Shown piece after piece: positions 39,185 through 48,880 of a DNA stretch of 64,000 nt. Below the pieces are notes generated by a model. The model saw only the letters and a program-made list of their open reading frames with translations, had not been told where the DNA came from and ran no database searches. Positions within the stretch are counted from its first letter, which is position 1. The number at the start of each line of letters is the position of its first letter. The position numbers and the translations under genes were made by a program. Source of the stretch: Faecousia sp. (GTDB taxonomy: Bacteria; Bacillota; Clostridia; Oscillospirales; Oscillospiraceae); NCBI GenBank assembly GCA_029257335.1, contig JARIBV010000133.1, positions 1-64,000 of the forward strand, read 5' to 3'.

Positions 39185-40476
39185 TTACAGGGGAAATTGC
39201 ACGATATGATGGAACTGCTTTTGCGAAGCATTGTAATACATGGAGGCAATGCCGCCATATTTGTCCACCACCCGCTGAATGCTTTTTAACCCCATGCCGT
39301 GGCTGCCCGGCTTATTTGTGCGGAACTGCCCGTGGGTGTCCGGAATGGGGGCAATGTCACAGGAATTTTCCATGGAGACCAGGACGATTTGCTGTTCCGG
39401 GTGGTAGATGACGGACAGCTCGATCATCCGCTGGGCGGAACGGTCCGCTGCCTCCACGGCGTTGGAAAGCAGATTGCTGTAGAAGGTGGTCAGGCTGGGG
39501 GCGTCCATGAAGGAGAAGCAGTGTTCCCTTATGTCACAGTGGAAGCGAATCTGCTTATTTTGGCAATCCTCCCGGGTGCGCAGCAGGATCATATTTACTA
39601 TGGGGTCGGAGCACAGCCGAACCTGCTGGGCAGGAGTCAAGGTTTCCTCCAGCCTGGCCAGATAGTCTGCAATGGCAGAGCAGCTGCCCGATGCGGCAAG
39701 ACTCTCAATGGTGTGCAGGTGGTTCTCGATATCGTGAATGAGAATTCGTTGGTTTTCGGATTGTTCCTGCAACGCCTGATAGTAGGCAGTGTCGGCCTCC
39801 TCCCGCTGCAAGCTGAGCTCCAGGGCCAGCTGTTCGGCGTGTGTTTTCTGGAGATGATGGTACAGGATCAGAACGATCACATTGGCAGCCAGCAGCACCA
39901 GGGTGTTCATCACCATCAGTAGTCTGGTGGAATCGTTCATGTGGCCGGATATGCCGATGGAAACAATGATGATGCACAGAACCACCGACAGAAGGGGAAA
40001 TACATAAAACAAAGGGGTAAGCCGGGGGGAAGCTCCGGCTGTTTTGGAAAAGAGGCATCTTGCCCCCAAAAGGGAAACGGCCAGATACAGCAGTTTGCTG
40101 ATAACGGCCACGGCCACCATGATCGGAAGATCGTGGATATAGGCATCAAAGCGATACCCCCAGGCGGTAACCAGCAGAACCGATGCAATCTCGGTGATGC
40201 ACATGGCGGCGCTTAGAAATGCGCAGTGGAGAATGGCCCCATGCCGGCTGGTGACATAATTCAGGCGGAACAGTAAAACATTCCCGGTGAAAAAACAGAC
40301 CGTGTTGAGGATGGGGAGCTTCCACTGCGCAATGCCTCCCAAGAGGCCGTATAAGAGGAAAAACTGGAGCAAAATCGTTCGGATGGTTTTTTGCGGTAAA
40401 ATAAATGCTCCACATAGAGCCAGGCGGTGATTCCTTCCACCAGACAGACTGCGGCGTAACAGATCAAATCTTCCAT
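39185..40476 (-). pseudogene. GHKL-domain sensor histidine kinase (AgrC-like), apparent 1-nt frameshift
   Basis: Main frame 39185..40372 (HDIENHLHTIESL; HGMGLKSIQRVVDKYGG); N-terminus MEDLICYAAVCLVEGITAWLYVEHLFYRKK lies in another frame ending at an A6 tract (40387-40392 on +). Confidence 0.8.
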
Positions 40477-41188
40477 TATTTCACACTTTCCAGATACGCC
40501 AGATAGGCCTCTTTGAAGGAGCTGTATTTTCTCTTGGTCAGATAGGCGGTTTTTCCGTGGTGCCCCATTTGAGAAAAACAGCGTCCTTCTGAATGGAATT
40601 GACAAAGCGCATATTGATGATAAAGCTGCGGTGGGGAACGGAAAAGCAGGGAAGGGTCAGAATCTGCCGCCAATCCTCCATGGTCTGGGTGCTTTGCAAA
40701 AGACCCTCGGTTGTGTAGACCATGGTTTTTCGCTGTGCGGCCTCCACACAGACGATTTCTTCTGCCCGCCGCAGAAAGACGCCCTGACCGGTTAGGACGG
40801 GAAATTCTTTGGTTTCCATATGATACTGGTAAAGTGCATCTTTCAGATTGCGAAACAGGCGGTCTTTGTCGATGGGTTTGGACAGATAGCGAAAGACCTG
40901 AAACCGCATGGCCTCGTCCAGATAATCGGGATAGGCGGTGACGATAAAGAGCTTGATGTGGGGATTGTAGGTTTTCAGGGCGGCCCCCACCTGGATTCCA
41001 TGGATTCCGGGCAGTTTCACATCCAAAAATGCAAGATCCGCTTTTCGCTCCGCAGCCAGAAGGGCTTCCCCGCTGGTGTATGCGGCAAACTCCGGCGGTT
41101 TGCATCCCAGAGAGACAAAATACTCCCTTACATAGGACTGAAGCTGTTCGATGATTGCGGCCTCGTCATCGCAGAACAGAATTCGCAT
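40476..41188 (-). pseudogene. LytTR-family response regulator (AgrA-like), apparent 1-nt frameshift near the C-terminus
   Basis: MRILFCDDEAAIIEQL...LAFLDVKLPGIHG...VTAY; LytTR core VPHRSFIINMRFV; frame breaks at A5 tract (40550-40554), continuation GKTAYLTKRKYSSFKEAYLAYLESVK in adjacent frame. Confidence 0.82.
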
Positions 41189-41388
41189 GGAAGATCACCT
41201 GCCAAAATCGTAATGATGTGATTATAACACAAATAGAATGTGTTGTCACGAGATAATTTTGTACAAAGTGCTTCTTTTTCAGGGCTGCCCTGACAGCCCT
41301 GAAAAGCAGCCGGCAAGGGGAACGCAATGCCCGGAAAAGAGGTCAATGACCAAAACGGTATGATTTTTGTTGTTTCATGCAAATGGGA

Positions 41389-41417
41389 TTGCAAATAATA
41401 ATTCTGTAAGATATAAT
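41389..41417 (+). promoter_or_regulatory. sigma-A-like promoter for ABC exporter 2
   Basis: TTGCAA - 17 nt - TATAAT; upstream gcaaat direct repeats. Confidence 0.6.
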
Positions 41418-41533
41418 ATTAGCGCAGGTATGTAGATGATTGACTGATATGATAAATTGTTTTACACAAAGCATCAAACAGAAAGCGGCTGTGCCGTGTT
41501 CCGTACAGCTGCCTCAGTGTTATAAGGGGGCGT

Positions 41534-43414
41534 TTGAGAATGAATCTAATGCTAAAACAGGCAATCCGAAAGCCAATCTTTACCATGCTTATGGTGCTGC
41601 TGCTCAGCCTCTCCGATGCATTGTCCTGCATCGGTTATTCCGCCCTGATTAGTGCAAGACTTCAGCAGAAAGCCATTACCACAGAGTACACCACCGTTGC
41701 CATTCCCAAACATCCGGAGGCGTCGGACCCATATTCGGATGAACTGGGAGTGGCATTGCAGAAATGTCTCTATGCGGACAGGGCGGCTCAGGAAGCCCAC
41801 CAGCTGGAGATGGTTGACCGAAGAGGGTATCTGGCCGGACATATTCCCGGAAGCCGTTCCCTGTCGTCCAGCAGTGTTGAATTTGGGGAATATAACCGTT
41901 CGTTTGATGAGGAGCCATATTCTCTGTCGGTGTTCGCCCTTCGATGCGAAAGTATTACCGCTGAGGAAACAAAGAATGAGCGTACATACACTGGTACATT
42001 TACGGTAGAAGAAGTGGTGGCCCTGTCTCCGGCCTACGATTGCTTCCCGGATCCGGATACCATTTGTATTTTTGGAAATATGTACCGGGAGGATGGCTCC
42101 GTTCCGTTCCAACAGGGAAAGACTTATCTGGTTTTCGGAACTTACTATGATAAAAGAGTGGTCAATGGGCGTGGGATCCTATTGCATGAGGATGGAACAC
42201 ACACAACGGAAACCTATCGTCAGGTGGAAACAGATAGTCGTACTTTGGTGCCCTTTCCGTTCCTTAGCAGTCAGGTAACCGCTGAACCTTCCAGTTTGGC
42301 GGAGGCAGACCTGAACGGGATACCCTATTATTATCCTTCGGAAGGACAGCTCCCATGGATGGCCGAATACGAAGGTTCGGTGGAGGAATTTCTATCTAGT
42401 GAGGAAGGACAGGTCTGGAAAGAAGAGATTCTGCCCATGTGTCAGTACAACTATGAATCCGCTGCGGTGATTCTGACGGATAAAGTGACCAGTATGTACT
42501 CCTTCAACAATGGCGATGCCAGTCTGGTGTCCGGCCGCTTCTTTACCCAAGAGGAGTACGATCGGGGAGAGGCGGTCTGCATCGTCAGTGCCGCCTATGC
42601 GGAACTCAATGGCCTGAAGCTGGGAGATACTCTGGAAATCGATTATTACGATTCCGGTTTTGCAGATTGGATGAACGGCGGACACGTCAATTCCATATTC
42701 GAGACAGAAGACCCCGGCCCATTTCGGCAAAGAGGCTGTCTGATGCTGGAAGATGCAATCGGGGTTCGCAAACAATATACCATTGTAGGCATGTATACCG
42801 GGGCACGGTTTGCTTTTGGTATCTATCACTTTAATGCGGATACGATCCTGGTTCCCAAGAAGTCGGTTCCCAATGCACAGGCGTATGAAAAATCGGCCAA
42901 TTCTCTGCTGAATACCTTTGTCCTGAAAAATGGCACCGAGCAGGAATTTGAACAGTACATGGAAGAACAGGACTTGGGAGGCCAGTTCCTTTATTTCAAT
43001 CAGGAATTTACCGCCGCCCAGGGGGCTTTGGAGGCTTTGGAGCAGAACGCTCTGCGGCTGTTCTGCCTGGGGGTCGGCGTGTTCCTTTTGGTGGGGGCGT
43101 TGTTCCTGTTCCTGAATTTCCGCCGGATGAAGCCTGTCATCCGAACGGCCAGAGGGCTGGGCCGGTCGGCAAAGAAGATTTGGGGCGAAATTCAGGTGCT
43201 GCTTCTGTTCCAGGTGGGCATGTCCGCCCTTTTGGGAGGGGTGCTGGGGGCAGTCCTGTATAGAACCATTACCAGAAGGGTGCTGTCGGAGGCTCTGATC
43301 CTTCGGCCCGCTGCATTGGCAGAGGCGGCACTGCTTTTGTTTGCAGCACTGTTTGTTGCCGCTTCCTGTTGGGCTGCATGGGCGGTCAGCCGGAAGCTCA
43401 TGAAGGGGAAATAA
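41534..43414 (+). CDS. ABC transporter permease (FtsX-like)
   Basis: 626 aa; large extracytoplasmic domain with C-terminal TMs. Confidence 0.75.
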   Translation: MRMNLMLKQAIRKPIFTMLMVLLLSLSDALSCIGYSALISARLQQKAITTEYTTVAIPKHPEASDPYSDELGVALQKCLYADRAAQEAHQLEMVDRRGYLAGHIPGSRSLSSSSVEFGEYNRSFDEEPYSLSVFALRCESITAEETKNERTYTGTFTVEEVVALSPAYDCFPDPDTICIFGNMYREDGSVPFQQGKTYLVFGTYYDKRVVNGRGILLHEDGTHTTETYRQVETDSRTLVPFPFLSSQVTAEPSSLAEADLNGIPYYYPSEGQLPWMAEYEGSVEEFLSSEEGQVWKEEILPMCQYNYESAAVILTDKVTSMYSFNNGDASLVSGRFFTQEEYDRGEAVCIVSAAYAELNGLKLGDTLEIDYYDSGFADWMNGGHVNSIFETEDPGPFRQRGCLMLEDAIGVRKQYTIVGMYTGARFAFGIYHFNADTILVPKKSVPNAQAYEKSANSLLNTFVLKNGTEQEFEQYMEEQDLGGQFLYFNQEFTAAQGALEALEQNALRLFCLGVGVFLLVGALFLFLNFRRMKPVIRTARGLGRSAKKIWGEIQVLLLFQVGMSALLGGVLGAVLYRTITRRVLSEALILRPAALAEAALLLFAALFVAASCWAAWAVSRKLMKGK

Positions 43415-43432
43415 AAGAAAGGGGGCATTGCT

Positions 43433-44584
43433 GTGAGTTCCTTGAGCGGTGTGACCTGGAGGGCAATGTGGCGGCGCTGGGTTTCCGCTTTGCTCCTGAT
43501 TGCGGTGGCAGCAATGGGAGCCTGCGGGGCGGTGGTACTGCAAAATCTCACCGTGCGGCAGGAAAACGCATGGAACGATACGGTTTCCAACACAAAAATC
43601 AACTGCGTTGTTACCAACGCCAGAGGAACCGACTCCGGAAATCTGCAAATGCTCTCGGCCTTTGTGGAAATGCTGGAGGGGAAACGGCGGGAACGGGGCT
43701 GCTATTTGGATGACTATGTGACCAATGTCCGGGCCAAGGCCACCGTTTCTCTGGAATACCCCAAAGGAGCCGCTTTGCGGCGGATTCTTTCCATTGATTC
43801 CGACCCGGCACTGCACCAGGTGGAAGGGGCTGTGGTTACCTTTGCGGAGGGATGGACGGAAGCGGCATTGCGGGGAAAGGAACAGGTTTGTCTCGTCTCT
43901 TCCGATTTGCAGACCCAGGGGGATTCAATCACCATTTCCGAAAGTGAAGAGCAGAAAATCGACCTCCACATCATTGGTACGGTGGCGGGAGGCCCGGGAA
44001 ATACCATTTACTGCCCCTATTTTATGCCCTATACCCAGGGAGAATCCGTTGCATTTATGACGCAAAGCTGCTCCTTTGACATCCGGGACAATGCCCGTCT
44101 GGAAGAAACCAAGGAGGAACTCTATCAGTGGTTTGTTGAGCCGAAGTTCAGCAATCAGATGGACGGGTTGACCTTTGGCGTTTTGGTGCAGGACGAAATT
44201 TATCAAAAGACCTTGTCGGAAATCCGGGACAATCTGGCCATGCTGAGACTGATGCAGCCGATGCTGTTCGTCCTGTGCGGCGGGATCGGATTCTTTGCCA
44301 GCTATCTGGCCACCCGGGGCAGAACCAAAGAATTCGCAGTGATGCGGTGCATCGGCATGAGCCGGGGCAGGGTCTTTGGCCTGGTCATGGCGGAATTGGT
44401 GGTGCTGGCGCTGTTTGGCGCGGTTTTGGGAACCGCTGCGGGATTCCTGGTGGAAGGGAAGATTTTGCTCCGTGCTCTCACAAGAGCGGCGCTTATTACG
44501 GGGATCTTTGTTCTTGGTTCTGCCATTGCCGCAGTCCGTATCACAGGGGTCAATGTGATGAAATTGATGAAAGTGGAGGATTGA
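43433..44584 (+). CDS. ABC transporter permease (FtsX-like)
   Basis: RGRTKEFAVMRCIGMSRGRVFGLVMAELVVLALFGAVLGTAAGF. Confidence 0.8.
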   Translation: MSSLSGVTWRAMWRRWVSALLLIAVAAMGACGAVVLQNLTVRQENAWNDTVSNTKINCVVTNARGTDSGNLQMLSAFVEMLEGKRRERGCYLDDYVTNVRAKATVSLEYPKGAALRRILSIDSDPALHQVEGAVVTFAEGWTEAALRGKEQVCLVSSDLQTQGDSITISESEEQKIDLHIIGTVAGGPGNTIYCPYFMPYTQGESVAFMTQSCSFDIRDNARLEETKEELYQWFVEPKFSNQMDGLTFGVLVQDEIYQKTLSEIRDNLAMLRLMQPMLFVLCGGIGFFASYLATRGRTKEFAVMRCIGMSRGRVFGLVMAELVVLALFGAVLGTAAGFLVEGKILLRALTRAALITGIFVLGSAIAAVRITGVNVMKLMKVED

Positions 44585-44586
44585 AC

Positions 44587-45258
44587 ATGAAAAGTCTGGC
44601 TGCAAAGGATGTTACTTATGAATATCGGAATTCCTTCCAGACCGTCAGGGCCGTGAACGGCGTGACCTGCGAGTTTCAACAGGGCGTGGTCTATGCCATT
44701 GTGGGCAGCTCCGGCAGCGGAAAGACGACCTTTCTGTCCCTCCTGGCGGGATTGGATGTACCTACCTCCGGTTCCGTTGAACTGGACGGAGAATCCACGG
44801 CAAATGCCAACCGGGATGATTACCGGCTGAACCATGTATCGGTTATTTATCAGAATTTCAATCTGTTTTACCATTTGACGGTGCTGGAAAATGGAGCATA
44901 TCCCCTTTATGTGCGCAATATGCCGAAAAAGAAAGCGAACGAACTGGCACGGGAGAGACTGCTGCAAGTGGGGTTGCAGGAAAGCCAGTTCAAGCGGCTT
45001 CCCAATATGCTCTCAGGAGGCGAGCAGCAGCGTGTGGCCATAGCCAGGGCACTGGCTTCGGGCAGCGAGATCATTCTGGCGGATGAACCTACGGGGAACC
45101 TGGACAGCACCAACAGCCGCAACATTGTGGAAATTTTGCAGCGGCTTGCCCACGAGGAAAAACGCTGCGTCATCATCGTGACCCATGACCCGTCAGTGGC
45201 AGAGGCTGCGGATGTGGTGCTGCAAATGAAGGACGGGGTCCTGACCCAGCCGGAATAA
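44587..45258 (+). CDS. ABC transporter ATP-binding protein
   Basis: VGSSGSGKTTFLSLLAGLD; LSGGEQQRVAIARALASGSEIILADEPTGNLDS. Confidence 0.93.
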   Translation: MKSLAAKDVTYEYRNSFQTVRAVNGVTCEFQQGVVYAIVGSSGSGKTTFLSLLAGLDVPTSGSVELDGESTANANRDDYRLNHVSVIYQNFNLFYHLTVLENGAYPLYVRNMPKKKANELARERLLQVGLQESQFKRLPNMLSGGEQQRVAIARALASGSEIILADEPTGNLDSTNSRNIVEILQRLAHEEKRCVIIVTHDPSVAEAADVVLQMKDGVLTQPE

Positions 45259-45310
45259 AGGGTGGGAACCGGGCTGCTCCGGGCAGGAGCGCCGGAACGC
45301 AAATCGGTGA

Positions 45311-45354
45311 AAAACAAGGCTGACTGCCGGAGCGGTCAGCTTTGTTTTTTATGG
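45311..45354 (+). terminator. terminator after exporter 2 operon
   Basis: aacaaggctgactgccggagcggtcagctttgtttttt. Confidence 0.75.
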
Positions 45355-45453
45355 GGGCTGTGGAAAAAACTGGGTTGTGTGGGACATCTCGACTATTTCC
45401 CGTTTTTGTGCTACAATAAAACCCATCTATCATTCCGGAAGGGGGCATTTGAT

Positions 45454-48081
45454 ATGGGCAAGCAGGTGGAGGAAGCGCCACGCAAAAAAATATGTGTGGG
45501 TCTTTTGGCCCATGTGGATGCGGGAAAAACCACCCTGTCCGAGGCAATGCTGTATCAGGCGGGGGCCCTCAAAAAGCTGGGAAGGGTGGACCATGGCAAC
45601 GCCTGCCTGGACACCCACGAGCTGGAGCGGAGCCGGGGCATCACCATTTTTTCCAGCGGCGCAGCCATGCGGTGGGGAGAGCTGGATGCAACCCTGGTGG
45701 ATACGCCGGGCCATGTGGACTTTTCCACGGAGACCGAACGGACCTTGCAGGTGCTGGACTACGCCGTTATGGTCATTGCCGGCCCCGACGGGGTCCAGGC
45801 CCACACGGTGACCCTGTGGGAGCTTCTGCGGCAGTACCATGTGCCCACCTTCCTGTTCGTGAACAAAACCGATTTGCCCGGGCCGGGGGAAGAGGCCATT
45901 ATGGAGGACATTCGGAAGAATCTCTCTGCCAACTGTGTCAGCTTCAGCCAGCCGGTGGAGGGCATCTATGAGGAGGCTGCCACGGCGGAGGAGACGGCGC
46001 TGGAAGAATATCTGGAACGGGAAACCCTGTCCCGGGACACCCTGTGCCGTCTTGTGAAGGAGCAGACCCTGTTTCCCTGCTTCTTTGGCGCCGCTCTGAA
46101 ATTGCAGGGGGTGGAAGCGCTGCTGAACGGCCTGGAAATGCTGACCCGGCCTGCTTCCTTCGGGGAGGGCTTTGGAGCGAAGGTGTATAAGATTTCCAGA
46201 GACCCACAAGGGGTGCGCCTGACCTGGATGAAGGTCACAGGAGGAACCCTGCAAGTGCGATCCCCCGTTTCTTACACCCTGCCGGATGGCGAAAAGGTGG
46301 AGGAAAAGGCCAAGGAGCTGCGCTTGTATCAGGGGGACCGATACATCCAGTCGGAGCAGGCAGAGCCGGGCACCATCGTGGCGGTGGCGGGGCTTTCCAA
46401 AACCCGGCCGGGACAGGGACTGGGGCTGGAACCGGATGGAATCACCCCAAAGCTGGAGCCGGTCATGACCTTTGGGCTGGAGCTTCCCCAGGGTGTGGAC
46501 CCGGCCCGGATGATGCCAAAGCTTCAGGAGCTCTGTGAGGAGGACCCCCAGCTTTCCATTGTGTGGGACCAGCGGCTGCAGCAGATCCAGGCCCGGCTGA
46601 TGGGGACGGTACAGTGTGAGGTGCTGAAAAGCGTCATCATGCAGCGCTTTGGGGTGGAGGTCCGCATCGGAACAGGCCGGATCTTGTACAAAGAGACCAT
46701 CAAGGCCCCCACAGAGGGGGTGGGCCACTATGAGCCCCTGCGGCATTATGCGGAGGTCCATGTGCTTTTAGAGCCTCTGCCCAGAGGCAGCGGCCTGGAA
46801 TTTGGGGTCAGCTGCAAGGAGGACCAGCTGGACCGGAACTGGCAGCGGCTGATTCTCTGCCACCTGATGGAAAAGACTCATCGGGGCGTTTTGACCGGGT
46901 CGCCGGTTACGGATCTGCGGATCACCCTGATTTCCGGCCGTGCCCATGTGAAGCACACGGAAGGAGGCGACTTCCGGCAGGCCACCTATCGGGCTGTGCG
47001 CCAGGGACTCATGGGAGCCGAAAGCGTGCTGCTGGAGCCCTGCTATCAGCTGCGGCTCACGGTGCCCCTGGCCCAGGTTGGACGAGCCATGCAGGATTTG
47101 CAGACCATGGGGGCAAAGACGGAGCAGACCCAGGTGGGAGATACGGCCCTTTTTACGGGGACGGTCCCGGTTTCCGGACTGGGAGATTATGCCGCCCAGG
47201 TGGCCTCCTATACCCATGGACAGGGCAGGCTTTTCTGCCGTCCCGGGGGATATGTGGTGTGCAAGGAGGCGCAGCAGGTCATTGAGGCCATGGACTATGA
47301 CCCGGAGGCGGATTTGGAAAATACCCCGGACTCTGTATTCTGCGCCCACGGGGCGGGATTTCATGTGAAATGGAATCAGGTTTCCCAATATATGCACCTG
47401 CCGGCCCTGCTTGCCCCCAAGCCTCAGCCCAGGGCGGAGCGGCCCAGAGCGGACAGAGAGGATCTGGAACTGGAAAAAATCATGGAGCGGGAATTTGGCC
47501 CCATCAAGCGGCCGGTCTATACGCCGCCCAGAGTCCGTTCCTCTCCCATCACGGCCCCGGCGCCTGCTGCCAGAACGGAATATCTGCTGGTGGACGGCTA
47601 CAACATCATTTTCGCCTGGCCGGAGCTGAAGGAGCTGGCCCGGGAGGATCTGGAGGAGGCCAGAAACCGGCTCATGGACATCCTGAGCAACTACTGCGGC
47701 TTTTCCCACCGGGAGGTGGTGCTGATTTTTGACGGCTACCGGGTCAAGGGAAATCGAGGGGAACGATTTTTGTACCACAACCTGCTGGTCATCTATACCA
47801 AGGAAAATGAGACCGCAGACGCCTATATTGAGGCGCTGGCCCTGTCCATCGGCAGAAACGAGCGGGTCTATGTGGCCACCTCCGACAATCTGGTGCGGCT
47901 GTCTGCCTTTCGCAGCGGCATTTTGCGGGTGTCGGCACAGGAATTGCAGGCGCAGGTGGAGGCCTGCAAAAAGGACATGCAGGCCTATTTGAAAAAACAG
48001 TCTGCCGAGGATCGATATAAAGAGCAGCAGGCCAGAAATCAGACCTGGAGCCGAATGCTGAAAGATCTGAAACTGCCCTGA
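45454..48081 (+). CDS. EF-G/TetM-like translational GTPase fused to C-terminal NYN (YacP/Rae1-like) nuclease domain
   Basis: AHVDAGKTTLSEAML, RGITIFSS, DTPGHVDF, VNKTD; domain IV LISGRAHVKHTEGGDFRQATY; C-term EYLLVDGYNIIFAW...EVVLIFDGYRVKGN...TADAYIEALALSIGRNERVYVATSDNLVR. Confidence 0.88.
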   Translation: MGKQVEEAPRKKICVGLLAHVDAGKTTLSEAMLYQAGALKKLGRVDHGNACLDTHELERSRGITIFSSGAAMRWGELDATLVDTPGHVDFSTETERTLQVLDYAVMVIAGPDGVQAHTVTLWELLRQYHVPTFLFVNKTDLPGPGEEAIMEDIRKNLSANCVSFSQPVEGIYEEAATAEETALEEYLERETLSRDTLCRLVKEQTLFPCFFGAALKLQGVEALLNGLEMLTRPASFGEGFGAKVYKISRDPQGVRLTWMKVTGGTLQVRSPVSYTLPDGEKVEEKAKELRLYQGDRYIQSEQAEPGTIVAVAGLSKTRPGQGLGLEPDGITPKLEPVMTFGLELPQGVDPARMMPKLQELCEEDPQLSIVWDQRLQQIQARLMGTVQCEVLKSVIMQRFGVEVRIGTGRILYKETIKAPTEGVGHYEPLRHYAEVHVLLEPLPRGSGLEFGVSCKEDQLDRNWQRLILCHLMEKTHRGVLTGSPVTDLRITLISGRAHVKHTEGGDFRQATYRAVRQGLMGAESVLLEPCYQLRLTVPLAQVGRAMQDLQTMGAKTEQTQVGDTALFTGTVPVSGLGDYAAQVASYTHGQGRLFCRPGGYVVCKEAQQVIEAMDYDPEADLENTPDSVFCAHGAGFHVKWNQVSQYMHLPALLAPKPQPRAERPRADREDLELEKIMEREFGPIKRPVYTPPRVRSSPITAPAPAARTEYLLVDGYNIIFAWPELKELAREDLEEARNRLMDILSNYCGFSHREVVLIFDGYRVKGNRGERFLYHNLLVIYTKENETADAYIEALALSIGRNERVYVATSDNLVRLSAFRSGILRVSAQELQAQVEACKKDMQAYLKKQSAEDRYKEQQARNQTWSRMLKDLKLP

Positions 48082-48084
48082 ACC

Positions 48085-48128
48085 AGGAAACGCCTTCTCT
48101 GCATTGGTTTGCGGAGAAGGCGTTTTTG
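48085..48128 (+). terminator. terminator after GTPase-NYN gene
   Basis: aacgccttctctgcattggtttgcggagaaggcgttttt. Confidence 0.75.
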
Positions 48129-48282
48129 CTGATTCTTCGGCGGTGCTTCCGCCGTGTTTTGATTTGGCTTCCGGGATGCCATGCATATTGAAAAGTTGCT
48201 TTTTTGCTTGCAAAATGATATTGAAAAGTTGTACGGGAGGGAATTCCGGATAAGCTCTATTGCAAAAGAGTAAGTGCTTTCG

Positions 48283-48501
48283 TTTTTCTTTGGAGTTCTT
48301 AAAACAGAATTACTCTGTTTGCAGGGTTTCCGGTCCATGGAACACTGCAAACAGGAACGGATTGAATCCCTGGACTATTACAACAACAGAAGAATCTAGG
48401 CAAAATGAAAGGGCTTGCTGTCTGCACAGACAACAAGCCCTTTCGGCAGCTTGAACAGTTTCTGCTTCCCAATATGGTCCGACTTTTTGGGTCCGCTGGG
48501 G
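48283..48501 (+). pseudogene. decayed IS3-family transposase (OrfB) 3' end with IR-like terminus
   Basis: FFGVLKTELLCLQGFRSMEHCKQERIESLDYYNNRRI*AK(fs)KGL...CLHRQQALSAA* across frames; IR-like tggtccgactttttgggtccgctgggg at 48475-48501. Confidence 0.75.
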
Positions 48502-48564
48502 AGACCGACAAGCCGGGCCTGTTTTTACTGTTCGAATTTGCGCAGCTTATGGGATCTTATCGGG

Positions 48565-48879
48565 TTATGCGGGGCGCTTCATTTCGTTGACGGCCGCTTC
48601 CAGCAGGGGGCGGAGCTCTTCCGGGGATGTGGGAATGCCGTAGCGGCTCAGAAGAGATGAGGCCTCTTGCAGCGCCTTTTCATATTTGGCAGGGCCGTCC
48701 AGATCCTGATAGACCTGCTGGACAAAGCGCACAACGGTGCCGGCTACCTGCACCTTGGTCTCGCTGTCCAGAAATTTTCTGGTCATGGTCTTGAGGGCAA
48801 TGCCCAGATAACCGAACAGTATGCTGACAAGAGCAGCCAGAAGCTCCAGCCCGTACTGCTGCAAAAATTCTGCAAACAT
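48565..48879 (-). CDS. phage holin (LLH-type)
   Basis: MFAEFLQQYGLELLAALVSILFGYLGIALKTMTRKFLDSETKVQVAGTVVRFVQQVYQDLDGPAKYEKAL. Confidence 0.8.
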   Translation of the reverse strand: MFAEFLQQYGLELLAALVSILFGYLGIALKTMTRKFLDSETKVQVAGTVVRFVQQVYQDLDGPAKYEKALQEASSLLSRYGIPTSPEELRPLLEAAVNEMKRPA

Positions 48880-48880
48880 A

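Noticed and set aside
40387-40392. Programmed -1 frameshift to make the histidine kinase
   Set aside because: The 0-frame context CGC AAA AAA CCA is not a canonical X_XXY_YYZ slippery heptamer, and the neighbouring regulator has an independent frameshift, so mutation or sequence error is more likely.
45454-48081. Tetracycline resistance gene
   Set aside because: The domain IV loop does not resemble the TetM tetracycline-contacting loop, and the protein carries an NYN domain.
48405-48445. aaagggcttg...caagcccttt hairpin as an intrinsic terminator
   Set aside because: It falls inside the IS3-type OrfB remnant, where this complementarity comes from coding sequence (KGL...QQAL); no U-tract.
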